In this document: one piece after another, positions 1-11,237 of the stretch
How the letters are laid out: each line of letters begins with the position of its first letter
Position numbering within the stretch: the stretch's first letter is position 1
NCBI RefSeq assembly: GCF_910592395.1
Contig: NC_088310.1
Span: 12,781,501-12,841,500 of the forward strand
Reading direction: 5' to 3'
From: Lineus longissimus
Taxonomy: Eukaryota > Nemertea > Pilidiophora > Heteronemertea > Lineidae
Length of the DNA stretch: 60,000 bases
Position numbers and translations under genes: made by a program
The notes under the pieces: generated by a model
The model's database searches: none
What the model was told of the DNA's origin: nothing
Seen by the model: only the letters and a program-made list of their open reading frames with translations

Positions 1-370
1 CTGGTAATGTTTAGCTTTTCGGCCGGAAGTTGAATTATTTCATATTTGAAAGACTTGTTGACTGACAGCAAGATTAAGTAGTTTGAAGTGAAGAATGTGA
101 TGTAAATGAATGTCTTGGCTTGGTTTTAGTGTCGTGTGGATGGGTTGTGAAGTGGCATACATTTAGGAGTGTGTACTACAAGGTATGTGATTGTACTTAA
201 TTGTGTTAGTCCTGTTAATTTGTTGTTGTATTGTGTACATACTAGGTATTCATATTTTATTTGGAACTTTTATTTTATAAGGTAGCTCTCAATTCTTAGG
301 TTAATTTTGTGTTGGGTACAGTAGTTTATTGACGGGGGCGTCAATGTTTCGATCGGGGGGGGGGGGGTAA
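1..370. other. Left edge, no gene; possible internal 3' end of an LTR element
   Basis: No credible reading frame is seen. The stretch ends in a long G run (about 356-367) directly before the LTR-like block that starts at 371. A purine run in this position could be the polypurine tract of an LTR element whose body lies off the left edge. This is inference only. Confidence 0.3.
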
Positions 371-1131
371 TGTAACAAAATTAGTCTTTCACCTCTTCGT
401 TCCGTCTAGGACAACTCCTGGGTCCGTATTTTACATGCACCCGCTGTGCAGCAAGTACCTGTTTTCCAGGTCGGGATTTTATATACAACCGGACCATTTT
501 TACTGGAGCAAATTTTCGTGTTTGAAGTCTATTTTCATCAAAACTGCGCCAAGTTAGACTGTCAAACTTTAGGGATACATTTGTCATTGGGAATCTATTG
601 ATTGAGAGCCTCCTGGTAAGTTGTTAAGTTGGTGAACGCTTGTATTTCACTATTTTTATGTTGCGATTTGCGACTTTCTGAAAGCTGTCCCCCATGTTTG
701 ATGACGTCAGACCTCCACATTGTTTTGGATTGTGAGTGACGAACTTTCCAGTGGTAACTTTGCAAAGTGTTTTAAATCAGGTAAATGTTGGTGAAAAAGT
801 TATTTCAAAGACATGGCTTATTTCATAAAGATCTGTAGCATCTTTTGGTGTCATTTTCAAAGCTGTGACTTTTGGGAATCTCTTGTACTTTGGGCCTAAA
901 GTTGGCACATGTTTCAAAACGGGTTTGTTTTGTTATCATTTCGAGGGTCTGTAGTCCGTGGGTGACCCCCGTGGATTCGGTATAAAACCCTAATCAGCTG
1001 GGCGTGAGAGCAGATCGGGTGCTAGCATATCTAGCATCAGGAGGTTCTAGCCCTCCGGAGTTGACATTCACCCCAGTCGCATACTCCTAGCTTGCAGTTG
1101 CACAACATTGCAGAACAAGCCACATGTTACA
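371..1131 (+). repeat. LTR-like block (possible 3' LTR)
   Basis: The block opens with TGTAACA and closes with TGTTACA, which are exact inverted complements, as at LTR ends. A G-rich polypurine-like run lies immediately 5', and a TATA box (TATAAAA, 981-987) sits in the second half as expected for an LTR promoter. No second LTR is visible, so it could be a 3' LTR with the element body off the left edge, or a solo LTR. The 5 bp on each side do not match, which favours the former. A chance arrangement is possible. Confidence 0.4.
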
Positions 1132-1883
1132 TATATGTTGGTCTTGCATTGAGATTGTTGTGTGAGTCAAGTTTCAAATACAGCTTTGAAGGTGGTCACA
1201 CTGATACTGATAGAATTTAGCCAGGTAAGCGCCCTAAAGATATCTTTCTATTATATTTGCAATTTGAATTGTTGACTTTTGTTCAGCAAAAGGGGCAGAG
1301 TAATATACTGACTTTTATACAATTTATGGGAAAGTGTAACAGTCATAAAATGCCTGAATATTCAGCATCTAGTGTGCATGTTTATGCTGATGATCTAGTC
1401 ATAATAGGCACTTTTATTGAACTGGAAAACCTGGTTGCTTTCCTCCATGAACTTTTAGATTTGTTGACCCGTTTGATAAATGGTGAAGATGTGGATATGA
1501 GCCTATATCCAGCCATCAACCACCTAGTTTAATCTGATTGAAACCTTTTTGTACCCGTTGTAAAATCATGGACATTCGCGTTTTGAGAGTTATAATAAAA
1601 CTATTTAGTTAGATGAAGTAGTTGTGCCCTTTTGTGATAGCTTAGTAGCAGTTTTCATCCGGACTCATATCAGTGACCAAAAGCAGGTCACATTGCCCAA
1701 GTCTCACCCAGTCTCTCATATTGGAATGAGAGAAAACATAGAGGACATGTCCCTGAAGTCAGGTTACTAGATCAAATCAGGAGGACCAGAGTCCTTGGAT
1801 TTCCCCAGGTTGTGACAACTACTGCCCCATAAAAAGCCTTGACTTGGTTGTGACTTTGTCTCCAGGACATTATCACTGACGCT
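1132..1883. other. Unassigned stretch, no supported gene
   Basis: Intergenic or repeat-derived DNA. One short frame (about 1360-1450, plus) contains a YADD-like string resembling the catalytic box of a reverse transcriptase, but there is no flanking domain and I do not call it. Confidence 0.3.
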
Positions 1884-2060
1884 TTACCGCTCGGACAGGT
1901 TTCGCGCTACATAATCATGAAACTCATCGAATTGGGCTTTTGCATTTAACCCACACACATTTAAGCAACACAGGCGTAAACCTTTATTGTTGTCACGCGC
2001 ATAGCAATGTTCAAGTACATCAGTTGTGGCAACTGGTAAACTCTCATTTCCTACATTTCC
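1884..2060 (-). pseudogene. LINE ORF2 start: AP-endonuclease N-terminus remnant
   Basis: Downstream of the ORF1-like gene, the minus strand encodes a short stretch ending in LNVCGLNAKAQFDEF, which matches the first beta-strand of APE-type endonucleases of non-LTR retrotransposons (usual form LNVRSL..K). A stop codon at 1884-1886 ends it and no further endonuclease or reverse transcriptase follows in the window, so only the beginning of ORF2 remains. The order ORF1 then ORF2 supports one decayed LINE on the minus strand. Confidence 0.5.
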
Positions 2061-2090
2061 CTCAGTAGAAGTTTGGCCTCCTACGTTTCC

Positions 2091-3026
2091 CTATTCCCGG
2101 TTTGTAATGTTCATTCCGAAATCCTCGTACTTGACATTTGTGACCCCTAGTTTGAAGAGGTCGTCACAGTTTTCAATGAAAACCTTGGACTCAACTTTCT
2201 GCCCATTTTTTGTCTCCTCTCGAATACACACAGTTTTACCGTCCCTGGAGTAAACGTGTTTGGCTAGTTTCTTTTCTTTCACGAACCGCATGAGGGATGT
2301 CCTCAGTGGCGTCAGGTCCTCAACAATAAACACGTTCTTGTAGTTTTCCTTTGCTTTGAGATTTTTCTTGTTGAACATGAACGCCTGCTTCACGCTCCTT
2401 CGCACGAATTTGCATATGACTGGACGAGGGGTTCTCCCTTTCTTACCAAGGCGATGGGTGACTGAGATGTCGCTTTCCACCACCAGAACATCCATGGCCT
2501 GGCCAATCTCCACGATCTTCTTACGTAGGTCTTCTTCCTTTTCGCCCTCAGTCTCCTGAAGATGAACTACCCGAATGCTTTCCTTGCGTGTATATTGTTC
2601 TAGTTTGTCGTTTTCGTACTTTCCAACACGAATTGCTGCCAAGAGTTTATCACATTTCCTGTCAACAGCCTCCGCTACTGATTCCCAAATGACCGGCTTC
2701 AGCTTCTCCTCGAGCATTTTGTCAAGTGATTCGGAAATCATTTGACTTAAGGCTGGCTTCAACTCTGCCACCACTTGATTTGCGATCAACCGTGTCCCGT
2801 TTACTTCATCACCTCTGCTGCCCGATGCACTGAGCACACCACCCAATGCATCACCATGCACTGTCAGGCCTATGTCCATTTTGTCATCAGGGACAGGGGC
2901 GGGGCGATCAAAGATCAGTTCTTTTTCAGCTTTACTTTTGTCCTGTCGCTTGGGCGTACTAAATAGAAAGCTGCTACCTATACCTCTCTTCTGGTCATTC
3001 TTATTGTTATTGTTACTTCTTCCCAT
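2091..3026 (-). CDS. LINE ORF1 protein (nucleic-acid chaperone-like)
   Basis: An open frame of about 311 residues from the ATG at 3026; the frame runs further upstream but only from a TTG. The N-terminus is Asn/Lys-rich and low complexity, the middle (about 95-165) is helical and probably coiled coil, and the C-terminal half has the ORF1p-type RRM plus C-terminal layout: an RKESIRVV start, a THRLGKKG loop, then RPVICKFVRR and the VFIVEDLTPLR segment. ORF1 proteins of Jockey/CR1-like LINEs coat the element RNA. It is followed on the same strand by the start of an endonuclease (1884-2060). The frame is intact, but the partner ORF2 is truncated, so the copy cannot be autonomous. Confidence 0.75.
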   Translation of the reverse strand: MGRSNNNNKNDQKRGIGSSFLFSTPKRQDKSKAEKELIFDRPAPVPDDKMDIGLTVHGDALGGVLSASGSRGDEVNGTRLIANQVVAELKPALSQMISESLDKMLEEKLKPVIWESVAEAVDRKCDKLLAAIRVGKYENDKLEQYTRKESIRVVHLQETEGEKEEDLRKKIVEIGQAMDVLVVESDISVTHRLGKKGRTPRPVICKFVRRSVKQAFMFNKKNLKAKENYKNVFIVEDLTPLRTSLMRFVKEKKLAKHVYSRDGKTVCIREETKNGQKVESKVFIENCDDLFKLGVTNVKYEDFGMNITNRE

Positions 3027-3215
3027 TTTGAACGTTTTTTCGTCAAAATTTACGAGCCAAATTGGCACAGCATGCACTGTATTTTCGCGCCATGAAAACA
3101 AAAAGTTCTGAACTACGCCATCGCCATCTTCAGCCTTCGTCGTGAGGTGGTGCCGCCTGTCGGCGGTTCCGGGACCATTGCGTCTAGAACGGTGTCAATT
3201 TGATCACGGAGACTT

Positions 3216-3452
3216 TGTCGTGTTGCTGTCGTATCTCATAGGTTGCTTGGTAGTAACCATGGATGGAAGAATTCTTTATATAATAACGTAAACAGTTTTT
3301 AATCACATGAATGAATATGAGCATTCCAGACTGGTCAGGGCTAAGACCGCATGATTGATTAAAGAGACACCTATAGTTGTCTACAGGAACTAAACGTCTT
3401 AGATTGTCTTCATAGCACAATCATAATTATACATGTAAGCAATACTGTCACA
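3216..3452 (-). repeat. 3' LTR of the Gypsy-type element
   Basis: A 237-bp copy that nearly matches 9964-10202. In element orientation it starts TGTGACAG and ends CACGACA. Confidence 0.93.
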
Positions 3453-3464
3453 TCTCCCCCTTCT
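3453..3464 (-). promoter_or_regulatory. Polypurine tract
   Basis: On the minus strand AGAAGGGGGAGA abuts the 3' LTR, the position of the plus-strand DNA primer in LTR retrotransposons. Confidence 0.75.
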
Positions 3465-3621
3465 AGTTCTAATGTCCTGAATAGAGATGTGATTAGGAAT
3501 ATCCAATGAGTACAACAATTTACAAACATGACTCGCAATATTTTATGATTGTCCTTTAGTTATGATTGTCCTATTGTCACTACACATGGTATACACTAAC
3601 TACAAGTTATATGACATTTAG

Positions 3622-5014
3622 TTAGATTTCTTCAATGAGGCGCTGAGGTGCCTTCACACTGCGGCATGATCTTCTGACATTGGGTACAACTGGTACTTCA
3701 GGAACGATAACACTGCTAGTGTTTTCACAACTGGTTTCAAGGTCAAGGTCGTCATCACTAGGCCTACGATTATCGCTGGTACATGCAGTGGTACGAATAT
3801 CTCGGCGATTTCTGCGGTGACTGCCCTTCTCAGTTTTCACAATGTAAGATCTAGGAAATGGAGTATTATCTATGACAGTTGCGGGGTCCCATAGTTTGGA
3901 CTTCTGATTGAACAGGCGAACATTTTGTCCTTTCTCAAGTGGTGGCAACTCAGTTTGTGCCTTGCGATCATAGTAGAATTTTTTTTTGTTTTGCCTGTCC
4001 TGGAGATTGTCCTTGATCAAGTCATTGTCTATAGCTTGACTTTTGAGAAGTCTCGGAGTTGTGGGAAGTAGAGTGCGCAAGTCTCTGTTCATTAGAAGTC
4101 TAGCGGGTGATGGTAAGTTACTAGAGATCGGAGTGGAGCGGTAGTTGAGTAGTGCGAGATTAGCATCTTCACCGCTCTCCAGAGCTTTTTTCAACAAGTT
4201 TTTTACTGTTTGTACGCAACGTTCAGCATACCCATTGCCCTGAGGGTAGGTTGGGCTACTGGGAGTCCATTTGATATTGTACGCGGCGCAGAATTTGCGG
4301 AATTCCTGGGAGTCGTACTGGGGTCCATTGTCTGATACAATTTCCTCGGGGATACCATACTCGCTGATTATCGACTTGAAGTATGCAATACACTGTCCTG
4401 ATGTGGCACTTTTGCCAACTCTTCTGACTACTGGGAACTTTGAATAGTAGTAAGCTACAATGAGATAGGTGTGCTGGTTAAACACAAAGAAATCAGAACC
4501 CAGTCTCTGCCACGAATACTTGGCGACTTCGTACGGTTGGAGTGTTTCTTTCTGCTGCCTATTCTGGTGGTCTTGACATCTACCACACTGAGAGACCATC
4601 TGTGTGACAGCATTGGACATACCAGGCCAGTACACGGAGTGTCGCCCGCGGAGCTGACACTTGTCCATGCCCTGGTGCCCTTGGTGGATTGTGTTAAGCA
4701 TCGTGCTCCAGAGTGATTTTGGAACCACAATTCTGTTTAGTTTGAACACTATACCGTTCTCAACGCTAAGGTCCTCTCTGAAATTCCAGTAGTCAAGGGC
4801 TTCAGGCGGACAATCTTCCCTCTTTTCAGGCCATCCTTGGATTACCAAAGCTTTGACTACCTGGAGAGTAGTGTCATTGTCAGTTTCTTTTCGAATGTCA
4901 TCAATTTCTGTAGCGGTTGAGTTCAGTGTGTTTGTGATATACGCGACAGGAATTTCCGGAATGTAAGTATAGTCTTCACTACTACGGATTTTTGACTGGT
5001 TGGGGTCTACGCGC
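3622..5014 (-). pseudogene. Gypsy pol C-terminus: integrase, cut off by LINE insertion
   Basis: The pol frame resumes at 5014, just beyond the nested LINE, and is open to the stop at 3622. It shows the HHCC zinc finger (HQGHQG then CGRCQ), the integrase core with the D,D,E set in LGSDFFVF, VSDNGPQYD and GNGYAERCVQT, and a C-terminal tail with an RLFNQKSKLWDPATV strand. Integrase inserts the cDNA into host DNA. There is no start of its own: before the LINE inserted, this was continuous with RNase H at 7170. I see no stops within the segment, so the break looks recent. Confidence 0.85.
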
Positions 5015-5097
5015 GATAATAATAATATGATATAAGTCTGTCATTTATATAGCGCTTCCCAGAACGTTTCAGCTGTTAAAGCGCTTACAGCTAATTT

Positions 5098-5535
5098 TTA
5101 CCGATAATGTCCATTGAACAGCCAAGTCTTCAAATGCATTCGAAAAGTGTCTTGATCCTCAATCGCCTTTATGTCATTGGGAAGTTTATTCCATAATCGC
5201 GCAGAGGACACTGAAAAACTTCGATCACCAAAGATTGTTCTTGTTCTTTTTACGGCCAGGTTTCTTGAACTTACGTCCATAGAACGTGTGTGACGAGTAA
5301 TATCCTGATGTTTCCCAAGCTGTTCTAGGTAAACGGGTGCCCTTCCATGCAATATCTTATGTGTCAGATTGATAATTTTATACTCGATGCGCAAGGCCAC
5401 TGGCAACCAATGAAGGTCTTTCAACACTGGTGTAATGTGATCCCATTTCCGCGTTCGACTAATAAGCCTGGCTGCTGAATTTTGCACTCTTTGCATTTGC
5501 GATGACTTTCTAAGGAAGACCATGCAAGAGAGCAT
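5098..5535 (-). pseudogene. LINE reverse transcriptase C-terminus (frameshifted)
   Basis: This frame continues the LINE protein after a frameshift near 5515-5535. It contains the RVQNSAARLI, HWLPV.LRI and ARLWNKLP blocks that close CR1/Jockey-like ORF2 proteins. The main frame stops at 5510, so the two frames overlap by a few codons and one indel separates them. Confidence 0.8.
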
Positions 5536-7169
5536 TGTTGTAGTCTAACCGGGAATTAACCAGGGCATGTACCAACTTTTTGGTGCTAGCCACATCGAGG
5601 TATTTACGGATGCGCCCAATGGAATGCAAGCTTGCGAATGCGGCTTGGCAGACCTTTCTAACATGGACAGTCATGTCCATATGACTGTCCAGCCAACCAC
5701 CAAGATCCCTAAGGAAATCGGAGCTCTTTATTTCCACACCATCTACAATCATACTTGTAATAGATGGAGTTCTTCTGGCGGATGAGATGGCCATGAACTC
5801 TGTTTTTGGACCGTTGAAGCATAAGTTGTTAGCCACGAGCCACCTTCCAATGCTCTGAATGCACAATTCAACATTTGCAACACAAGACGTACCCTGTTCA
5901 ACATTTCCACAGGGGAAAACACCAAGCAACTGGTTATCGTCTGCAAACATTTCGTAGGTATGCACATCATGGACCTTTATCACATCACCAAGTGGCAAAG
6001 TGTACACGGTGAAAAGAACTGGTCCCAATACGGAGCCCTGGGGAACACCAGTTGACAATGCAACACTTTCTGAAGCGCATCCATTAACGCACACGGAGAC
6101 TTTGCGGCCACTCAGATATGATGTAAACCACTTCAATGCGCACCCGGAGAGTCCTAGTCTGTCCTGCATCCGACTTAAGAGGAGAGCATGATCCACCGTG
6201 TCAAATGCCGCCGATAAATCTAGTAGCACGAGCACAGCTTCTTTTTGAGAGTCGAGAGCACAGAGAATGTCATTGACCACTTTCACTAGCACAGTTTCAG
6301 TACTATGGCATTCACGGTAAGCCGACTGGTGCGGCTCATATAAACCTTCTGACAACATGTGCTGCTTTAGCCGCAAGGCTACCACCCTCTCTACTAACTT
6401 AGAAAGGAAGGTTAGGTTTGAAACCGGTCGGTAATTTGCCAGTTCATTTTGATCAAGTGATGGCTTCTTAAGTAACGGTGTAATCAGAGCATACTTCATT
6501 GATGCAGGGACTTCACCTAGTAGGAGCGACTTGTTTACAATGCGAACAAGTACCGGAAGTAGTACACTTAGACATTTACGAAGGAGCCAAGTAGGAATAG
6601 GATCTAGGCGGCAGGACTTGGCGGGTGATGCCATAAGGATTTTTCTTAATTCCTCCTCGGTACATGGCTGTAGCACACTAAGCCCCTTGACTGAAAACGT
6701 GTCTGGTTCACTTGGTATGTCGTTGTCCTTCCTTTTCTCCTTCAGCCGATCATGGATTTTTTCGATTTTCGCGGTGAAGAAACCATTGAAGTTTTCGGCG
6801 AGATCTCTGGAATCAGAATGTTCTGGTAGAACCACATTTTTACCCTTGCCAAGGATGTCATTCACTGCACTGAAGAGCTCTTTCCCGTTTGAGCCTTCAA
6901 TCTTCTCTCTGTGGACAGCCAGTTTTGAGTCTTGGATAATCCTGGATACATGACAGCTCTGTGCACGGTAAAGCTGCTTGTTGATCACTATCCGATCCTT
7001 CTGCCACTTCCGCTTCAGCCGATGTCTAATGCGTCTCTCGTAGATTATTTCATCAGTCAGCCATGATGGTTTTTGACGGTCAGTCACGGTACGAGTGATC
7101 AGAGGCGCATGTTTCTCAAGAGTGTCTTTCAAACAACTATTATATTGTTCAACGAGTGAGTCCAGATCA
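5510..7169 (-). pseudogene. LINE reverse transcriptase, fused in frame to Gypsy RNase H
   Basis: Coding sequence of the nested LINE from the pre-RT linker through the RT core. Recognisable blocks are NYRPVSNLTFLSKLVERVV, LLDLSAAFDTVDH (motif A), STGVPQGSVLGPVLF (motif B) and MFADDNQLLG (motif C with FADD). It is read in the same frame as the upstream Gypsy gag-pol, giving one 1,421-codon open frame by chance. The endonuclease is absent and a frameshift removes the C-terminus, so it is a dead copy. Confidence 0.88.
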
Positions 7170-9775
7170 GATAAGGCATCAGCTATCACGTTCAGCTTGC
7201 CAGGAAGATATTCAAGGGTGACTTCATACTTTGTCATCCTGAGAAGCAAGCGCTGTAGTCGCGGACAGACGTTCGAGATTGGTTTCTTAGACGCAGACAC
7301 TATCGGCTTGTGGTCGGTTTGGACTGTGACCGACTTTCCGCACACGAAATGATTGAACTTTTCGAGTGACCAAACTGCAGCGAGCAGTTCGCGTTCAATG
7401 TTACTATATTGTTCTTCTGCAGATGAGAGGGTTCGCGATGCGTAACACACAGGTCTGTCATTCTGCAATAAGACGGCACCGAGTCCTTTTAGTGAGGCAT
7501 CACTTTGAACAACGGTCTCCTTGGCAGGGTCAAAGTAGGCGAGAAGTGATTGTGAAGCGATTTCTGTCTTGATTTGATCGAATGCAACCTGGTGCTCCGG
7601 ATTCCACAGGAATGTGCTCTCCTTCTTAGTGAGGTCTCTCAATGGCGATGCGATTGTTGCAATTGTCGGGTTGAATCTGTTGAGGTAGTTGACCATACCC
7701 AAGAAGGATTGTAGAGTGGCGACATCTGTGGGTGGAGACATCTCTGTAATTGAACGGACTTTTTCTGGATCCGGCTTCAGGCCATCACGTGTCCAGTGAT
7801 GTCCGGAGAATTTGGCTTCTTCGACCTTGAACTGGAGTTTCTCTAGATTGAAACAGACTTGGTTTTTTCTCGCGTGTTTACACAAGTGTCTAAAGTTCTC
7901 ATCATGTCCTTGCTCCCCTGTACCGAATACGAACAGGTCATCAGCTATGCCTGCCACTCCTGGTAATTGCCCAAATGTCTCATCCATTTTGCGTTGGAAT
8001 ACATCCTGGCTACAGACTAAGCCAAATGGAAGTCTACGGTAGCGGAATCTTCCGTATGGCGTTGAGAAAGTCGTGAGTAAAGACGATTCCTCATCGAGGG
8101 CTACCATCCAATAGCCTGACCTAGCGTCGACTACTGAAAAGTAATCTGCTCCAGCGAGTTTTGGCATAATGTCATCTACTGTTCTCGTATAGTAGTGTTC
8201 GCGTTTGATTCCTTTATTTAGGTCTCGTGGGTCAAGGCATATTCTCAACCCTTTTACATGGCCTTTGTCTACGACCACGAAGGAATTCACCCATTCGGTG
8301 GGCTCTTCGACTTTTGAGATGATCACCATGCCTTCCATTCTCACCAGTTCCTTCTGAAACGCATCTTGCAAGTGAACTGCGACGGAGCGAGGCGGGTTAA
8401 CGACAGGAATTGCGTTTCCTGTCATCTGAATATGATAAGGGTCACCGGGAAATAGGCCGATTCCGGTGAAGACATCCTTGAATTCCTCTACAACTCGATC
8501 CTTAGTAAGAGGTTGCGAGGGTTGCTGGGTCTTGTCAACTGCGTTGATTGTGATCAAGTTCATAAGCGTGCATGACTGACATCCTAGAATGATAGGCCCA
8601 TTGGCATCAGTCACATCAAAGCGAGTCTTGGCGAGTTGACCCTTATGGCGGACATAAATCTCACAAGAACCAAGATTTGGAATCTCAGTTCCACCATAAG
8701 CAACTAACTTGGCATTTGGCGGTTTGAGCTGGTGTTTCGAAGGGAATAACTTCCTGTAGTGGGTGACGGGTAGAACGTTGGTTTGCGCTACGGTATCAAG
8801 CTTTACGTGAAGCTTGGAGAATCGCTTATGGAACGGTTGAGTAACAACAAGAAGCTCCTTCAAGACATCTTTCCTAGGATTACTCGAATCAACACTACCA
8901 ACAAACATACTTTGGAATTCAGCACGTGTTGACTCAACTTCATGAACTTTGTGAGGTTTCGGATTCGGAGGCTTTGACTTAGGCGGCGGATTCGATTTTT
9001 TATCACTTGAGTGACACACAGCAGCAAAATGGCCAACGCGAGAGCATTTTGCACACTTTGCATTCTTAGCAGGGCATTCCCTGCTTTCGTGGCGCGATTT
9101 TCCACAGAACCAACACGATCCTTGTGAATGCGAATCAGATTTCTGCTCGAGACGTTTCTCCTGGCGTTGTGGACGATTGCGATTACGTTGTCCCTTGTGA
9201 AAGGCGTGAACCTCCTTGCTGCTGTCGATCTGCTCCGATTTGAGCTTGGTGGCTTCATGTGTGCTCGCATACTCAATGGTCTGCTTGAGTGTGAGTGCAT
9301 TGCCCTTCTCGATGCACTTCGATCGTACTTTGTCCTCACGTATGCCGAATACGAGCGAATCTCGCAGCATCTCAGTTTGAACATCAGCATGATACCCGCA
9401 GCCGATGATAAGGAGTCGTAGTTCCGTAAGAAACTCTTCAAACGGCTTGGCGCCTTGTGTGGCATGGCGCAGTTTGTGGCGAGCGATTAAAAAGTTTGCT
9501 TGGGGATTAACAAACTCTTCGAATTTCGTCCAATAGCTCTGCAAGACTTTCTTTGCATCATTGTCTAGCCCCCACGAATTATACAAGTCTAGGCCTCGGT
9601 CACCTGCCCAGATTTGAAGGTATTTACATTTCACTGCTTCCGTCTCTTCATGCAGCGGTCCTTCAAATATCGTTTCTACCTTCTGCTTCCACTTTTTATA
9701 GCGGTTAAACAACTCAGGACCACCTTCCCAGTCTATGGTTGGGCCCTGATTGATGGCAGCGAGTGCAGCAGCCAT
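7170..9775 (-). pseudogene. Gypsy gag-pol: gag, zinc knuckles, protease, RT, RNase H
   Basis: One frame starts at the ATG at 9775 (MAAALAAINQGP). Order by residue: gag capsid-like region (1-200), two CCHC knuckles (about 220-255, CWFCGKSRHESREC and CAKCSRVGHFAAVC), aspartic protease near 330, reverse transcriptase (about 460-640, YFSVVDARSGYW and GIADDLFVFG), RNase H (about 750-850, QSDASLKGLG and TDHKP). In element life these make the particle and copy its RNA. The protease site reads DTV where the family has DTG, a single-base change expected to kill it. The frame then runs into the nested LINE at 7169, which separates it from integrase. Confidence 0.88.
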
Positions 9776-9945
9776 GATGGAATGTTCTGTATGTATATAC
9801 GATGTGGTCTTCTTAGTGCACGAGTGTACAGGCTATGTACAAATACATACGTCGATGTACAGGCTATGTACACCAAGGATAGCAAGCAATGCACTGAATA
9901 ATCTTATTCACTTCAGACTCGAAATATGGGCGATTAATAGTCCTT

Positions 9946-9963
9946 TTCACTGATCTGACACCA
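9946..9963 (-). promoter_or_regulatory. Primer-binding site
   Basis: Directly inside the 5' LTR the minus strand begins TGGTGTCAGATCAGTG. The TGG pairs with a tRNA 3' CCA end. I do not assign the tRNA. Confidence 0.6.
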
Positions 9964-10202
9964 TGTCGTGTTGCTGTCGTATCTCATAGGTTGCTTGGTA
10001 GTAACCATGTATGGAAGAATTCTTTATATAATAACGTAAACAGCTTTTAATCACATGAATGAATATGAGCATTCCAGACTCTGGTCAGGGCTTAGACCGC
10101 ATGATTGATTAGAGAGACACCTATAGTTGTCTACAGGAACTAAACGTCTTAGATTGTCTTCATAGCACAATCATAATTATACATGTAAGCAATACTGTCA
10201 CA
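9964..10202 (-). repeat. 5' LTR of the Gypsy-type element
   Basis: A 239-bp copy of the repeat at 3216-3452, with a few substitutions and one 2-bp indel. It should carry the element promoter. Confidence 0.93.
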
Positions 10203-10478
10203 GACTTGACACTGGGTTGGCGGTATCGCTTCTTGTATAGATGTCGTACAATCGACTATCAAGGCATGTTTATTTATTTTGTACACATTCATTCAAATAG
10301 TCAAATATACCAACGCTGATAACACACTCACTTCTTTCGAAAAAAGTCATTTAAACTTCGCGGAGTTGACATGTTGGAGCTCAGCAGTAGTGGGTGGTCG
10401 CAAAAGCCGTTTTCTTTAGATCGCACCGTGCGAGAGCCATTTCAATTATAGTCGCATTTGAAATTTTCTAGTCGCATA
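10203..10478. other. Flank between Gypsy element and gag-like remnant
   Basis: It begins with the 5-bp target duplication GACTT. No coding signal is seen; the first part is the displaced continuation of the sequence left of 3211. Confidence 0.3.
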
Positions 10479-10997
10479 TTATGCGAGCAGCTGGTCGTGA
10501 ACTTTGATCCCTGAGTACGTACGGAGAACCTTCCTTAGAGATGACAAAGAAACAATACCCTTTCCTTCTAGGTACGAACGGAACGTTGACCCAGCTGAAA
10601 TGCACTTGATCACTGCTGCGACCACGTCTTTTTCCGAATATCCTTTGTCTAGACCAAGGTCTACTTGATGGATTAAACTTGAGAAAGACAGTTTTTCCTT
10701 TCGCCCAATGTGCCCCTGGATCTTAAACTCTCGTTTCAGCAACTTCTGCAGATCCGGTTTATGAGTCGACGATGAGGACACTGTAGCTCCACCTCCACCA
10801 CTGATCCTGTCCAGGTCTGCCAGACGTTGTCACAGCTCCTCGTTCTCGACGCGCGCCATTTCTACCGTCTCCATGGCCTTTATATTTTTACGTAACTTTT
10901 CGTTTTCAGATTCCAAATTCTCACGCGTAATCACCTCCTCATCCCAGAATTCATCGACGCCCGGATTCTCTTCCCAGTCCTCGTCATCATGCGACAT
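10479..10997 (-). pseudogene. Gag-like ORF of a retroelement, interrupted
   Basis: A start at 10997 (MSHDDEDWEEN) leads into an acidic and then coiled-coil-like stretch. A TGA stop falls at 10830-10832 and the same frame continues to 10479. The second part (LKREFKIQGHIG, KLSFSSLIHQVDLGLDKGY, STFRSYLEGKG, LRKVLRTYSG) resembles a gag-like protein common in aquatic animal genomes that I associate with DIRS-type retrotransposons. That assignment is from memory and moderate. The single stop looks like CGA to TGA. No downstream pol is seen, because the Polinton begins about 240 bp upstream of this start. Confidence 0.5.
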
Positions 10998-11231
10998 GAT
11001 TGCAGTACAAACAATGAAAATTTTTACACCTCAAGAGTCAAGAGATTAGACCTCGAAAATCACGACAAAACGGTGCCAAAACTATACGATATTGTCGAAA
11101 CGAACAGTTCAGCAAACAAACAGGACTTCAACGGGCAGTATCAGCAGCACAGACGAGCTGGTCAGCAACAACAACAATACAAGTCTCTCAACATAGCACT
11201 GGATACAGTCAGTCAATGAGTCACCATCATC

Positions 11232-11237
11232 ACCCTG
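11232..11237 (+). repeat. Left target-site duplication of the Polinton
   Basis: ACCCTG immediately precedes the left inverted repeat, and the identical hexamer follows the right one. A 6-bp duplication is the Polinton/Maverick hallmark. Confidence 0.93.

Larger units (their letters stand above)
5015..7169 (-). mobile_element. 5'-truncated CR1/Jockey-like LINE nested in Gypsy pol
   Basis: The segment interrupts Gypsy pol between the RNase H C-terminus (ADALS) and the following residues. GATAA occurs at both ends (5015-5019 and 7170-7174), consistent with a short target duplication or microhomology. It begins in the linker before the reverse transcriptase, so the endonuclease is missing, and it ends with a short ATT/GATAAT microsatellite beside a TATATAGCGCT motif (about 5015-5070), the typical 3' tail of this LINE group. 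Confidence 0.85.
3216..10202 (-). mobile_element. Gypsy-type LTR retrotransposon with nested LINE
   Basis: Two direct repeats (3216-3452 and 9964-10202) bound the element and begin TG and end CA in its own orientation. Flanking GACTT at 3211-3215 and 10203-10207 is a 5-bp target duplication. The minus strand carries, in order, gag, zinc knuckles, aspartic protease, reverse transcriptase, RNase H and integrase, the Ty3/Gypsy order. The LTRs differ by about four substitutions and one 2-bp indel, which suggests fairly recent insertion. The target lies in the 5' region of the LINE whose ORF1 is at 2091-3026. A 5'-truncated LINE (5015-7169) later split pol between RNase H and integrase. Confidence 0.93.

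Noticed and set aside
1257-1532. Reverse transcriptase fragment (VYADDLVIIG)
   Set aside because: Only the catalytic box resembles RT; no flanking RT blocks and the frame starts from TTG.
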